A stretch of DNA of 48,566 nt from Thiothrix lacustris DSM 21227 (GTDB taxonomy: Bacteria > Pseudomonadota > Gammaproteobacteria > Thiotrichales > Thiotrichaceae). This document shows, one piece after another, positions 38,024 through 45,728 of the stretch (position 1 is its first letter; each line of letters begins with the position of its first letter). The DNA lies in NCBI RefSeq assembly GCF_000621325.1, contig NZ_JHYQ01000030.1, positions 1 through 48,566 of the forward strand. The letters run 5' to 3'. Under the pieces are notes generated by a model, which did not search any database, was not told the DNA's origin, and saw nothing but the letters and a program-made list of their open reading frames with translations. The translations under genes and the position numbers were made by a program.

Positions 38024-39400
38024 TTAACGCGATACAGGCAGTTTCAGGCTGGCCTTGAGACCGGGCTGGTTATCCGCTAACTGCACGCTTGCGCCATGCA
38101 ATTCGGCGACGGCTTTAACCAGACTTAAACCCAGCCCGTTGCCGGGTGTGCTGCGGGCGTTGTCCAGCCGGGTAAAACGTTTGAAGACCTGTTCGCGTTG
38201 TTCGGCGGGAATGCCGGGGCCGTTGTCGCTGACAGTAATGATAATGTTGCCGTTTTGGCGGCTAGCGTCCAGTTGGATAATACCGCCTGCCGGGGTGTAT
38301 TTCACCGCATTGTCGAGCAGGTTGGTGATGGCTTGCGCCAGCAATTGGCGGTTGCCGTGGATGTGCAAATCAGTGTCGGCATGGTGCTTGAGGGTGAGAT
38401 TGTCTTCTTCTGCCACTGCGGTGTATAGATCGGCAAGTTCTTCGGTCAGGGCGCTTAAATTCACCTGTTCCCAGTCCTGACGTTGGCTGCTGGATTCTAC
38501 CTGTGCAATGCTGAGCAGAGCGTTGAAGGTTTTGATCAGTTCATCCACATCCTGAATCGTGTCCTGAATCAGTTGCGGGTAATCAGTGCTTGCGTTGGGG
38601 TGGTATTGGCTGGACTCCAGCCGGTTACGCAAGCGATTCAAGGGGTTGCGCAAGTCGTGGGCAAGGTTGTCGGTGACTTCGCGCATACTTTGCATCAGTT
38701 GCTCGATTCGCGTCAGCATGGTGTTGAGCACATGGCTGAGGCTGTCGAATTCATCGTTGCGCCCGGTGACGGGCATCCGCTGTGACAGGTCGCCGCTGAT
38801 AATATTGTTGGCGGTGCGCCCGACTGCATTGATGCGGTGTTGCACGTGACGGTTCATGACGATACCACCTGCCAGTGCCAGCGCGAAAATAATGCCAATG
38901 GCTGCCAGCACCGTCTGCAACAAACGATCCATCAGGATGTGCTGTTCTTTCAGATCCGTAATAACCAGCAATTGATAATCGCCGCTAAGGCGGGTCAGCA
39001 TCAACCGTGCAGGTTCTTCATGTTTGTTTTTACCTTTCAGTATGGCACTTAAGGGGAGGGTGGCGACCCCTTGCAGGGGATTGTTATTAACAGGTTCAAA
39101 CGTAATATCCTGGGAAAAATCGTGTTGGCTGCGGTGAATCAGCCGCGCAAACAGGTAACGTGACCCGTTTTCACTGTTACGCATACTGATAATCGTGGTG
39201 AGACGATCCACAGGCAACTCGCTGTACATGCTGAGTAAGGCATCGGTTTCGAGTTGCAAACGGGCATCAGTTTGCTGTTCCATTTGCCCTTTCGCCATCC
39301 AGTAAATGAAACCCAATGCCCCTGCCGCGACGGTGCTGAACAGCAGCGCGTAAATGAGCGAGAGTCGGAAAACCGAGGTATTAAGCAGCTTGCGGATCAT
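38024..39400 (-). CDS. EnvZ/QseC-type sensor histidine kinase
   Basis: 458 residues: first membrane helix about 10-34, periplasmic domain of about 130 residues, second helix near 165-190, HAMP (RHVQHRINAVGRTANNIISGDLSQRMP), HisKA with the phospho-acceptor in LAHDLRNPLNRL near residue 248, and HATPase_c (LDNAVKYTP, SDNGPGIP, GNGLGLSLVKAV). It senses an envelope signal and phosphorylates the regulator encoded upstream. The ATG at 39400 overlaps the regulator gene by 20 bp and agrees with the membrane topology; the longer frame to 39448 is not supported. The signal is unknown. Confidence 0.92.
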   Translation of the reverse strand: MIRKLLNTSVFRLSLIYALLFSTVAAGALGFIYWMAKGQMEQQTDARLQLETDALLSMYSELPVDRLTTIISMRNSENGSRYLFARLIHRSQHDFSQDITFEPVNNNPLQGVATLPLSAILKGKNKHEEPARLMLTRLSGDYQLLVITDLKEQHILMDRLLQTVLAAIGIIFALALAGGIVMNRHVQHRINAVGRTANNIISGDLSQRMPVTGRNDEFDSLSHVLNTMLTRIEQLMQSMREVTDNLAHDLRNPLNRLRNRLESSQYHPNASTDYPQLIQDTIQDVDELIKTFNALLSIAQVESSSQRQDWEQVNLSALTEELADLYTAVAEEDNLTLKHHADTDLHIHGNRQLLAQAITNLLDNAVKYTPAGGIIQLDASRQNGNIIITVSDNGPGIPAEQREQVFKRFTRLDNARSTPGNGLGLSLVKAVAELHGASVQLADNQPGLKASLKLPVSR

Positions 39401-40064
39401 GCAGCAAGTATCCCGCACCACGGATAGTGTGTAACAGTGGCGTGTCAAAATCCTTGTCGATCTTGCCGCGTAGACGACTGATGTGTACGTCGATCACATT
39501 GGTTTGCGGGTCGAAGTGGTAATCCCAGACCTTTTCCAGCAGCATGGTGCGGGTGACGACCTGCCCGGCGTGGCGCATCAGGTATTCCAGCAGGTTGAAT
39601 TCACGCGGTTGCAAGGGAATGACGGTTCCGCCACGGGTGACGCGGCGTTTCAGCAGGTCGAGTTCCAGATCGCGGACTTTCAGCGTGGTGAATTCCTGTA
39701 CGGGTTGGGTACGGCGTAACAGCGCTTGCAGCCGTGCCAGCAATTCGCTGAACGCATAGGGTTTGACGAGGTAATCATCCCCCCCGGCACGTAAGCCTTC
39801 CACCCGATGATCAACATCCCCCAGGGCGCTGAGGATCAGCACCGGGGTTTGCAGCCCTTGCGCCCGTAGCGTCTGGATCAGCGAAAGCCCGTCGCGTTTG
39901 GGTAGCATCCGGTCGACGATGAGCACGTCATAATTGCCTTGCAGGGCAAGGTGCAAGCCGTCCTCGCCATCAGCGGCGTGGTCAACAATATAGCCACTTT
40001 CCATCAGACCTTTCTGGATGAAACTGGCAGTTTGGCGGTCATCTTCAACAATCAGGATATTCAT
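39381..40064 (-). CDS. OmpR-family response regulator
   Basis: 227 residues: receiver domain (acidic ED at 7-9, phospho-acceptor D51 in LIVDRMLPKRDG, lysine in LVKPYAF) and an OmpR/PhoB winged helix (LQPREFNLLEYLMRHAGQVV, NVIDVHISRLRGKID, IRGAGYLL). The sequence is close to the copper/heavy-metal type regulators (CusR/QseB group), but no metal genes are adjacent. The ATG at 40064 begins with MNILIVEDD, as is usual for the family. It is the first gene of the pair with the kinase at 38024-39400. Confidence 0.94.
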   Translation of the reverse strand: MNILIVEDDRQTASFIQKGLMESGYIVDHAADGEDGLHLALQGNYDVLIVDRMLPKRDGLSLIQTLRAQGLQTPVLILSALGDVDHRVEGLRAGGDDYLVKPYAFSELLARLQALLRRTQPVQEFTTLKVRDLELDLLKRRVTRGGTVIPLQPREFNLLEYLMRHAGQVVTRTMLLEKVWDYHFDPQTNVIDVHISRLRGKIDKDFDTPLLHTIRGAGYLLHDPQAA

Positions 40065-40201
40065 AGGCTTAAGGATAAAACACTGTGGGGTTTTGTGTGG
40101 TGAACATCCTGTAATGTTACCACTGGCTAACGACATTTGGTATGTCATCTAATGTAGAGTAAAATTAGTTTTGTTATGAACTCTATTTAATAGCAACTAC
40201 C

Positions 40202-41392
40202 ATGATTTCAGCGATTCTGCGCCAAGCTTCTGGCTTTATCCTTGCCCGCCCGCAACCGGGCTACCGCCGTTTCCTGCACCAGAAAATCGACTTTGGTGAA
40301 CAGCTTATTGGCATCAAGGGCGCACGCGGCTGCGGCAAAACCACCTTGCTGCTGCAATATGCGCAAAGCAGCGGGCTGGCAGCGGGGCAGATACTGTATA
40401 TCGCCTGCGACCACCCGGCGATGGTGGATGTCAGCTTGTACGAATTGGCGCAAACCTTTTACCAAGAAGGCGGGCAGTTGCTGCTGCTGGATGAAATCCA
40501 CAAGGTACGCGGTTTTGCGGCCCACCTGAAAGCGATCCGCGATACCTTCGATTTACGGGTAATTTTTTCCGGTTCATCGGCGCTGCGGATTGAGCATGAA
40601 TTGGGGGATTTGTCGCGGCGGGCGGTGCTGTATGACTTGCCGGTGTTGTCGTTGCGTGAGTTCATGGAAATTGAAACCGGGCAGACCTTTGCCGCCCATG
40701 CCTTGCCGGATATTCTCGCTAATCACCTGGCGATTGCGGCGGAAGTGATGCCCGCGTTGCGCCCGATTGAGCAATTCAAAAACTACCTGCAATACGGTGC
40801 ATACCCGTTCTACCGCGAGTCACGGGATAACTATACCGGCAAGCTGTTGGAAGTGGTTAATCTGACGATTGATTCCGACCTGTGCGGCATTTACAACATT
40901 GACCCGCTCAAACTCGACAAGCTGAAAAAGGTGTTGTACATGCTGTGCAGCACCGACCCGGTGGAGTTGAATGTTTCCAAACTGAGTGCGGCGGTTGGGG
41001 CTTCGTGGGCAACGCTGTCCAAATACCTTGAGCGCATGAGTGCGGGCAGTTTGGTGCATATTGTGCGCGGTGGCAGCGGGATGCGCACCGTGAATAAACC
41101 CGATAAGCTGTTACTGGATAATACCAACCTGTTTTATGCTTTGTGCGCCGCCCCGAATGTGGGTTCCCTGCGTGAAAGTTTTTTTGTTTCACAACTGGCG
41201 TACCAGCATCAGGTGCATTACCACGACAAGGGTGATTTCTTGGTGGATGACCAATGGGTGTTTGAAATTGGCGGGGCGAACAAGACCCTCAAACAGCTAG
41301 CGGGTAATCCGCACGGTTATGCAGCGGTGGATGATGTGGTGATGGGCGATGGTAAGCGCATTCCGTTGTGGTTGTTTGGGATGTTGTATTAA
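40202..41392 (+). CDS. AAA_14/DUF4143 family ATPase
   Basis: 396 residues: Walker A GARGCGKTT at 40-48 and Walker B QLLLLDEIHKV at 92-102, then IFSGSSALRI (sensor 1 region) and a C-terminal DUF4143-like part (AVGASWATLSKYLERM as a winged helix; a PD-(D/E)xK-like DDQWVFEIGG near the end). The family is common as single genes in mobile or defence-rich regions and has no firm function. It ends 3 bp from the convergent GIY-YIG gene and may belong to the same acquired region. No ribosome site is obvious. Confidence 0.87.
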   Translation: MISAILRQASGFILARPQPGYRRFLHQKIDFGEQLIGIKGARGCGKTTLLLQYAQSSGLAAGQILYIACDHPAMVDVSLYELAQTFYQEGGQLLLLDEIHKVRGFAAHLKAIRDTFDLRVIFSGSSALRIEHELGDLSRRAVLYDLPVLSLREFMEIETGQTFAAHALPDILANHLAIAAEVMPALRPIEQFKNYLQYGAYPFYRESRDNYTGKLLEVVNLTIDSDLCGIYNIDPLKLDKLKKVLYMLCSTDPVELNVSKLSAAVGASWATLSKYLERMSAGSLVHIVRGGSGMRTVNKPDKLLLDNTNLFYALCAAPNVGSLRESFFVSQLAYQHQVHYHDKGDFLVDDQWVFEIGGANKTLKQLAGNPHGYAAVDDVVMGDGKRIPLWLFGMLY

Positions 41393-41395
41393 CGC

Positions 41396-42562
41396 TCAGG
41401 TGAGTGGGTCTGGCTTCAGCCCGACAATTCGCTGATTAACCGCATCGTAACGGTAATCCCTAATCTGTTCATTCAACAGCAGCCCAATCGTCGTCTCGAT
41501 CAGTGGGAACGGCACAATAAACCATTCACGTGGCATGTGGCGTTTGCCTTTGCTATCAAACACATCCAGATTCAAACAGCTTTCCGCGAAAAATGTGTGT
41601 AGCAGCCATTCCATTTTTTGCGGGTTGAGGTTATAGGTTTGGTATTCTGCCACCACCTCAACATCTGCCATCAAATAGGTCGGTTCTTGCGCGGCATTCT
41701 TGATGCGTTGTTGTGTTGCTTGACTGGAAAAACCGATTTTGTAAAGGTGTGGTAAGCCACGAATGGCGGGGTCTTGGCTTAAAGAACGCAGCACATACAC
41801 GTAGCCTGTCACGGTATCTTCCTCCGTGACACCGCCAAAGCGTTTCGCGAAGTCCTGTTGAATTTGGGTATTGCTGTCAGAAACGATCTTGCCATCCTGA
41901 TACAAGGCTTTGGCTAGGGAACGGTACAGCATATTGGATTCTGTGCCATTCTCAAAAATGCAGTAGGTGCGCCCATCTTTGCGAAACCGTTTGCCCGCGA
42001 CGGTTTTTTCTTCTGAGGTGAAGTTAATCGCTGCCAGTTTCAGCAAAACGCCACCCAACACGTAATACGCGCCCGCAACCAGTTGCTCACCTTTGTCATT
42101 GAAGCGCAGCAATTGGCGCGTGCCTGCTTTGAGTTCTTGTTGCACTTGCGCGAAATCGGCCTCATGTGCCGCGAAATGTTTGCAGGGTTTGCGTTTAGCA
42201 ATCAGTTCGGCGCTGGCACGTTCGGCAGCCGTGACGTGTTTGAGCTTGAAAATATTGTCGTCATCCTTTTCACCTAAATCGCCGCCCAATAACAACAGGA
42301 AGCGATCCAACGGTAATAACGCAGCCATTTTTTCCGTATCTTCGCGCAAGCCTTGCAAACGGCTATACAGTTTGCGTTCCTGAATATCGCGGCTGGCGCT
42401 TGGCTCGTGTCCGTGGGTTTCCACGAACGTGTTGATTTCCTCGAATGCCGCCACCAAACGTTCATCCGCTGTCACTACATGACTGGTTTGTGGTTTTACT
42501 TCCAGTAAACCTAATGGGTCATCGGCAAGAATCGCTTGCAGTTCCTTATCAAAATCTATCAT
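41396..42562 (-). CDS. GIY-YIG nuclease family protein (T5orf172-like)
   Basis: 388 residues. The C-terminal part is a GIY-YIG nuclease of the T5orf172/MUG113 type: GYVYVLRS (253-260), LYKIGFS (273-279), R286 and E318 in KMEWLLH. The N-terminal region is helical and includes FVETHGHEPSASRDIQERK, which resembles the last 40 residues of the helicase encoded directly upstream. The middle (about 90-240) is unassigned. The start overlaps the helicase stop (ATGA), so the two are translationally coupled. It is the likely nuclease of the helicase-methyltransferase cluster. Confidence 0.88.
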   Translation of the reverse strand: MIDFDKELQAILADDPLGLLEVKPQTSHVVTADERLVAAFEEINTFVETHGHEPSASRDIQERKLYSRLQGLREDTEKMAALLPLDRFLLLLGGDLGEKDDDNIFKLKHVTAAERASAELIAKRKPCKHFAAHEADFAQVQQELKAGTRQLLRFNDKGEQLVAGAYYVLGGVLLKLAAINFTSEEKTVAGKRFRKDGRTYCIFENGTESNMLYRSLAKALYQDGKIVSDSNTQIQQDFAKRFGGVTEEDTVTGYVYVLRSLSQDPAIRGLPHLYKIGFSSQATQQRIKNAAQEPTYLMADVEVVAEYQTYNLNPQKMEWLLHTFFAESCLNLDVFDSKGKRHMPREWFIVPFPLIETTIGLLLNEQIRDYRYDAVNQRIVGLKPDPLT

Positions 42563-44958
42563 GCAGGTGTTTCCGTGGCAGGCGTTGCGGCGGCCTGCTG
42601 TTGGCGACGTTTATTACGCAGGTAAACCAAGGCTTCCGCCATGCGCTTTTCCAGTGGATCGGGGGCGTTGATGGCCGGTTCGCGTCCGTGGGTTTTTAGG
42701 AAGACGCCGATTTTGTCGCGGTACAAAATCACCGCTTCCTCATCCGTCATCGCAATGCGCCCCGCGTCGATGGTTTCCTGAATCACTTTCAGCAGCTTGC
42801 TGGTGACGGATTTGGAGAGCACTTCAAAGGCTTTCTGGAAGGGGTTGATGCGGTCAATCAGGTCGATGTGCAACTCTTCGATATTGACGAATTTACCCGC
42901 CATGCGCACAAATTGCTTGTCACCTACCGTCTTGATTTCGCCGTTTTTGATGGCGGAATCGGCAACAACGTGTTGGCGCACTTCTTCCACTTGCGCATCC
43001 GTCAGGTCAGGGTATTTGAGGCGGATCACTTTGGGGATCAGCACTTTGTTGATGACTTCTGGTTCGACAAATTCACCCGGCAAGACTTTCAGGAGGGTGC
43101 TGTCTTGCAAAATGGCGGCTTTGAGGTCGTTGAGGTCGGACTCCACAATGTCTTTCACGCGCCGGGAGCTGGGTTCTTTGAAGCCTCGAATTTTGATCGT
43201 GCCCGGTGGGGTGTCTTCCTCATCATCAAAGCGTTTGGTTTTGAAGGTGAAATTGGGGGCGAGTACCTGTTCCATCAACAGCGAGGCGGTGATGGCTTTG
43301 AGCATATTATTCACCGAAAGCTTGACCTGTGCATCGGCGGCATCGGGTTGGGCAATCAGGTTGGTGAATTGCGCGTGGGGTTTGCCTTGGCTATCGCGGG
43401 TGGCTCGCCCGATGATCTGGATGATTTCGGTGAGTGAACCGCGATAACCCACGGTTAAGGCGTGTTCGCAGAAAGGCCAGTCGAAGCCTTCTTTAGCCAT
43501 GCCGAGCGCAATGATCAGATCCATGTCAGCGGCGCTGTTAATGTCGCGCAGGTAGGCGACGATCTTGTCGCGGTCTTTGGGGGTGTCATTGACCAAATCG
43601 GCGACTTTGATGATCTTGCCGTCAGTACGTTCTACAAAAATGACGCCTGTGGTGGCATCCTGATGGGTGACACGCCCGATAATGTCGAGTATCCGGTCGA
43701 CTTCGTTACGTTTGTCTTTGGTGGACTCGCCCGCGTTAACGTTGGGAATGTGCAGGATGGTTTTCTTGTCGGTATCGAGAATTTCCCCGATAGCGGTGAG
43801 GTAACGCCCCTGATAAAAGTGGTAGCCAATCCCCAATGTTTTCAAGTGTGTATAGCCGTTGAGCTGCTCGTAGTAGTTGTAGGTCACTTTGGTGAAACGC
43901 GCTTCATCGTCCGGCTGTAACACGGGTACGCTGTCGCCGCGAAAATACGAACCCGTCATGGCAATGATGTGCGCAGTGGTGGTGTTCATGATGGCTCGCA
44001 GCACTTCACCCAAACGGTTATCGACATCCGCCGAGACGTGGTGAAATTCGTCGATGGCCAGCAAGGTATTATTGAGGCGGCTGGTTTCCAAGCCTTCAAA
44101 GGCAAAGCGCAGGGTGGCGTGGGTACAAATCAGGAGAGTGGCGGCGTTGTCATCCAGGAATTGCTGAAAGGCTTTAACCTTGCTGGTTTCACCGCCGGGG
44201 GTACACAGGTTGTAATCATCGTTGAGTTCCCAATCAGCAAAAAAGCCGTGTTCGCTGAGTTTGGTGCTGGAAAACGAGCTGCCAATGGAGCGTTCGGGCA
44301 CGGCGACGATGACTTTTTTCACGCCTTGGTTGTAGAGTTTATCCAGCCCCAAAAACATCAGGGCGCGGGATTTGCCGGAAGCAGGGGGCGCTTTGAGCAG
44401 CAAGTATTGCGCATCACGGGCGGCGAAGGCGCGGGCTTGCATGTCACGCATTCCCTGCGGGTTGGTGTTGATGCTGGCGCTGGTTTGGGCGTAGGTGACG
44501 TTGACGAGGTTGGTGGGGGTCACCAAAGAGGGCGTATGCAATACGCCCCTACGTGGCGATTCTGTAGGGGTGTATTGCATACGCCCTCTTTCATCATAAT
44601 CCACTTCAAACGGTTTGACCTGACCTTTGACGGGAAAGGGTTCGATGGCGCGGGCATCGGCGAGAATCCATGCCCAGTCGCCGGAGTCTTCGCAATCTTG
44701 CGCGGTGTCGCGGTCACAGCCAGCGGCTTTGCCGTGTTGTTTGGCGTTGAAGGGGATGCAATCCACCAGTTTAACGTGGGCTATCGCCATGCCAGAGGGG
44801 TAGGGCGTGCCATCTACCATGCGCTGCCCTGCCATATTTTTGCTTGCACCAATCAGCAAATCGCCACGGTGGGCGTAGTGCCAACTGCGAATTTCCACGG
44901 TCTTGCTGCCGTTGGCAATTTGGCTTGCCCACGGTTGGCGTACCATTAAACATTTCAT
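42559..44958 (-). CDS. ASCH domain-superfamily 2 helicase fusion
   Basis: About 799 residues. Residues 1-120 form an ASCH domain (MKCLMVRQPWASQIANGSKT, EIRSWHYAHRGDLLIGAS), a fold that binds RNA or modified nucleotides. A superfamily 2 motor follows: Walker A APPASGKS (190-197), DEFH (303-306), MTGSYFRGD and the motif VI IIGRATRDSQGK. The C-terminal 40 residues resemble part of the GIY-YIG partner. Residues 124-145 are encoded by a palindromic repeat inserted in frame at the domain junction. The ATG at 44958 has AAGGGG 8 bases upstream; the longer frame to 45042 runs through a different coding remnant. It probably powers a restriction-like system. Confidence 0.9.
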   Translation of the reverse strand: MKCLMVRQPWASQIANGSKTVEIRSWHYAHRGDLLIGASKNMAGQRMVDGTPYPSGMAIAHVKLVDCIPFNAKQHGKAAGCDRDTAQDCEDSGDWAWILADARAIEPFPVKGQVKPFEVDYDERGRMQYTPTESPRRGVLHTPSLVTPTNLVNVTYAQTSASINTNPQGMRDMQARAFAARDAQYLLLKAPPASGKSRALMFLGLDKLYNQGVKKVIVAVPERSIGSSFSSTKLSEHGFFADWELNDDYNLCTPGGETSKVKAFQQFLDDNAATLLICTHATLRFAFEGLETSRLNNTLLAIDEFHHVSADVDNRLGEVLRAIMNTTTAHIIAMTGSYFRGDSVPVLQPDDEARFTKVTYNYYEQLNGYTHLKTLGIGYHFYQGRYLTAIGEILDTDKKTILHIPNVNAGESTKDKRNEVDRILDIIGRVTHQDATTGVIFVERTDGKIIKVADLVNDTPKDRDKIVAYLRDINSAADMDLIIALGMAKEGFDWPFCEHALTVGYRGSLTEIIQIIGRATRDSQGKPHAQFTNLIAQPDAADAQVKLSVNNMLKAITASLLMEQVLAPNFTFKTKRFDDEEDTPPGTIKIRGFKEPSSRRVKDIVESDLNDLKAAILQDSTLLKVLPGEFVEPEVINKVLIPKVIRLKYPDLTDAQVEEVRQHVVADSAIKNGEIKTVGDKQFVRMAGKFVNIEELHIDLIDRINPFQKAFEVLSKSVTSKLLKVIQETIDAGRIAMTDEEAVILYRDKIGVFLKTHGREPAINAPDPLEKRMAEALVYLRNKRRQQQAAATPATETPA
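44525..44591. repeat. Palindromic repeat element inside the helicase gene
   Basis: Two 28-bp arms (44525-44552 and 44564-44591) around an 11-base centre match at 27 of 28 positions; the one difference is C/T and would still allow a G-U pair in RNA. The core GTAGGGGCGTATTGCATACGC has the look of a dispersed palindromic repeat (REP/MITE-like). It is read through in frame as part of the protein (ERGRMQYTP, then SPRRGVLHTP), exactly between the ASCH and helicase domains. I see no second copy in this window. Confidence 0.85.
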
Positions 44959-44959
44959 T

Positions 44960-45054
44960 CTAAGCCCCTTCAACCACAAATTTGTAACGGTAATTCTTGA
45001 TGTCTTCCCGTTCAGTGTCCAACGCCCATAGGTAGTCATCACCCAAACCCGTTT
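44960..45054 (-). pseudogene. 31-codon remnant of an unknown gene
   Basis: In the frame of the antitoxin, immediately after its TGA, 31 sense codons run to a TAG that lies 1 base before the helicase ATG. The translation is protein-like: GLGDDYLWALDTERED, then NYRYKFVVEGA. This looks like the C-terminal end of a gene that once sat directly upstream of the helicase and was displaced or cut when the toxin-antitoxin genes arrived. The family is not recognised. Confidence 0.5.
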
Positions 45055-45270
45055 TCAACCCATCGCTTTGCGCAGCAGTGCTAAGCCGCGTTCGGTTTTG
45101 CCGCGCCCGCGTGCTGCACGTAGCCGAAAGCGTGTTTCTGCGTCAAAGTCAGCCAATAACAGGGTCGTCATTTCATTCAATAACTGGTTGATGCTCATCC
45201 CACGCATTTCCGCCAGTGTTTTCAGGCGTTGATGGTTGTCATCGGGTAAACGTAAAGTAATTGCGCTCAT
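45055..45270 (-). CDS. Ribbon-helix-helix antitoxin
   Basis: 71 residues. ITLRLPDDNHQRLKTLAE with MSINQLLNEMTT is a ribbon-helix-helix DNA-binding domain (beta strand residues about 3-9); a short basic C-terminal tail (ARGRGKTERG) probably contacts the toxin. It starts in the stop of the PIN gene (ATGA overlap), so the toxin gene comes first. It would neutralise the PIN ribonuclease and repress the pair. Confidence 0.85.
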   Translation of the reverse strand: MSAITLRLPDDNHQRLKTLAEMRGMSINQLLNEMTTLLLADFDAETRFRLRAARGRGKTERGLALLRKAMG

Positions 45271-45689
45271 GATTGCACCTCTTCAAAAAATTGTTCGGGT
45301 GAACAAATGCAGATTTCGGGGAATTTCAACTCCATCTGCTTGAAATCCCTAAGGTTGTAAGTCACTAGATAACGGGCATTTCCGGCAACGGCTAGTTCAA
45401 TTAAGTGATTGTCGCCTTCATCTTTTAAGTTGGGTCGCCATGCGTAATAAATCCGCACCCATTGGCAATTGGAGAGGAAGATGTCTAACAATTCTGCCCG
45501 TTCGTCATGGTTTAGACGCGCGTTGGAGAATAGGTGATCACGCCCTAGTACGTCTTCGTATTCTGCTAATAGTGCAGCCCCCATTAGTGGGGAGAAATCG
45601 CCTTGTAAACAACGACTAACCAGCTTATTGGCGTTGCCTTGACCGATACATGCGCCAAGGAAAATATTGGTGTCTAGGATAATATTCAT
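45267..45689 (-). CDS. PIN-domain toxin (COG1569-like)
   Basis: 140 residues of the PIN ribonuclease fold: first acidic residue in ILDTNIFLGA (D6), a conserved glutamate near 44 (LAEYEDVL), KDEGDNHLIELAVAG with aspartates near 89-92, and LVTYNLRDF near the end. This matches the putative toxin family COG1569, which is paired with small DNA-binding antitoxins. It probably cleaves RNA. It lies 39 bp behind the methyltransferase gene and interrupts the methyltransferase-helicase order. Confidence 0.88.
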   Translation of the reverse strand: MNIILDTNIFLGACIGQGNANKLVSRCLQGDFSPLMGAALLAEYEDVLGRDHLFSNARLNHDERAELLDIFLSNCQWVRIYYAWRPNLKDEGDNHLIELAVAGNARYLVTYNLRDFKQMELKFPEICICSPEQFFEEVQS

Positions 45690-45728
45690 GGGTTAAATGG
45701 TAGCACTGATGCCATCATTTTTCCATGA

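Noticed and set aside
44525-44591. Large hairpin as a transcription terminator
   Set aside because: It lies inside an intact helicase coding region and is translated in frame, with no T-tract ending.
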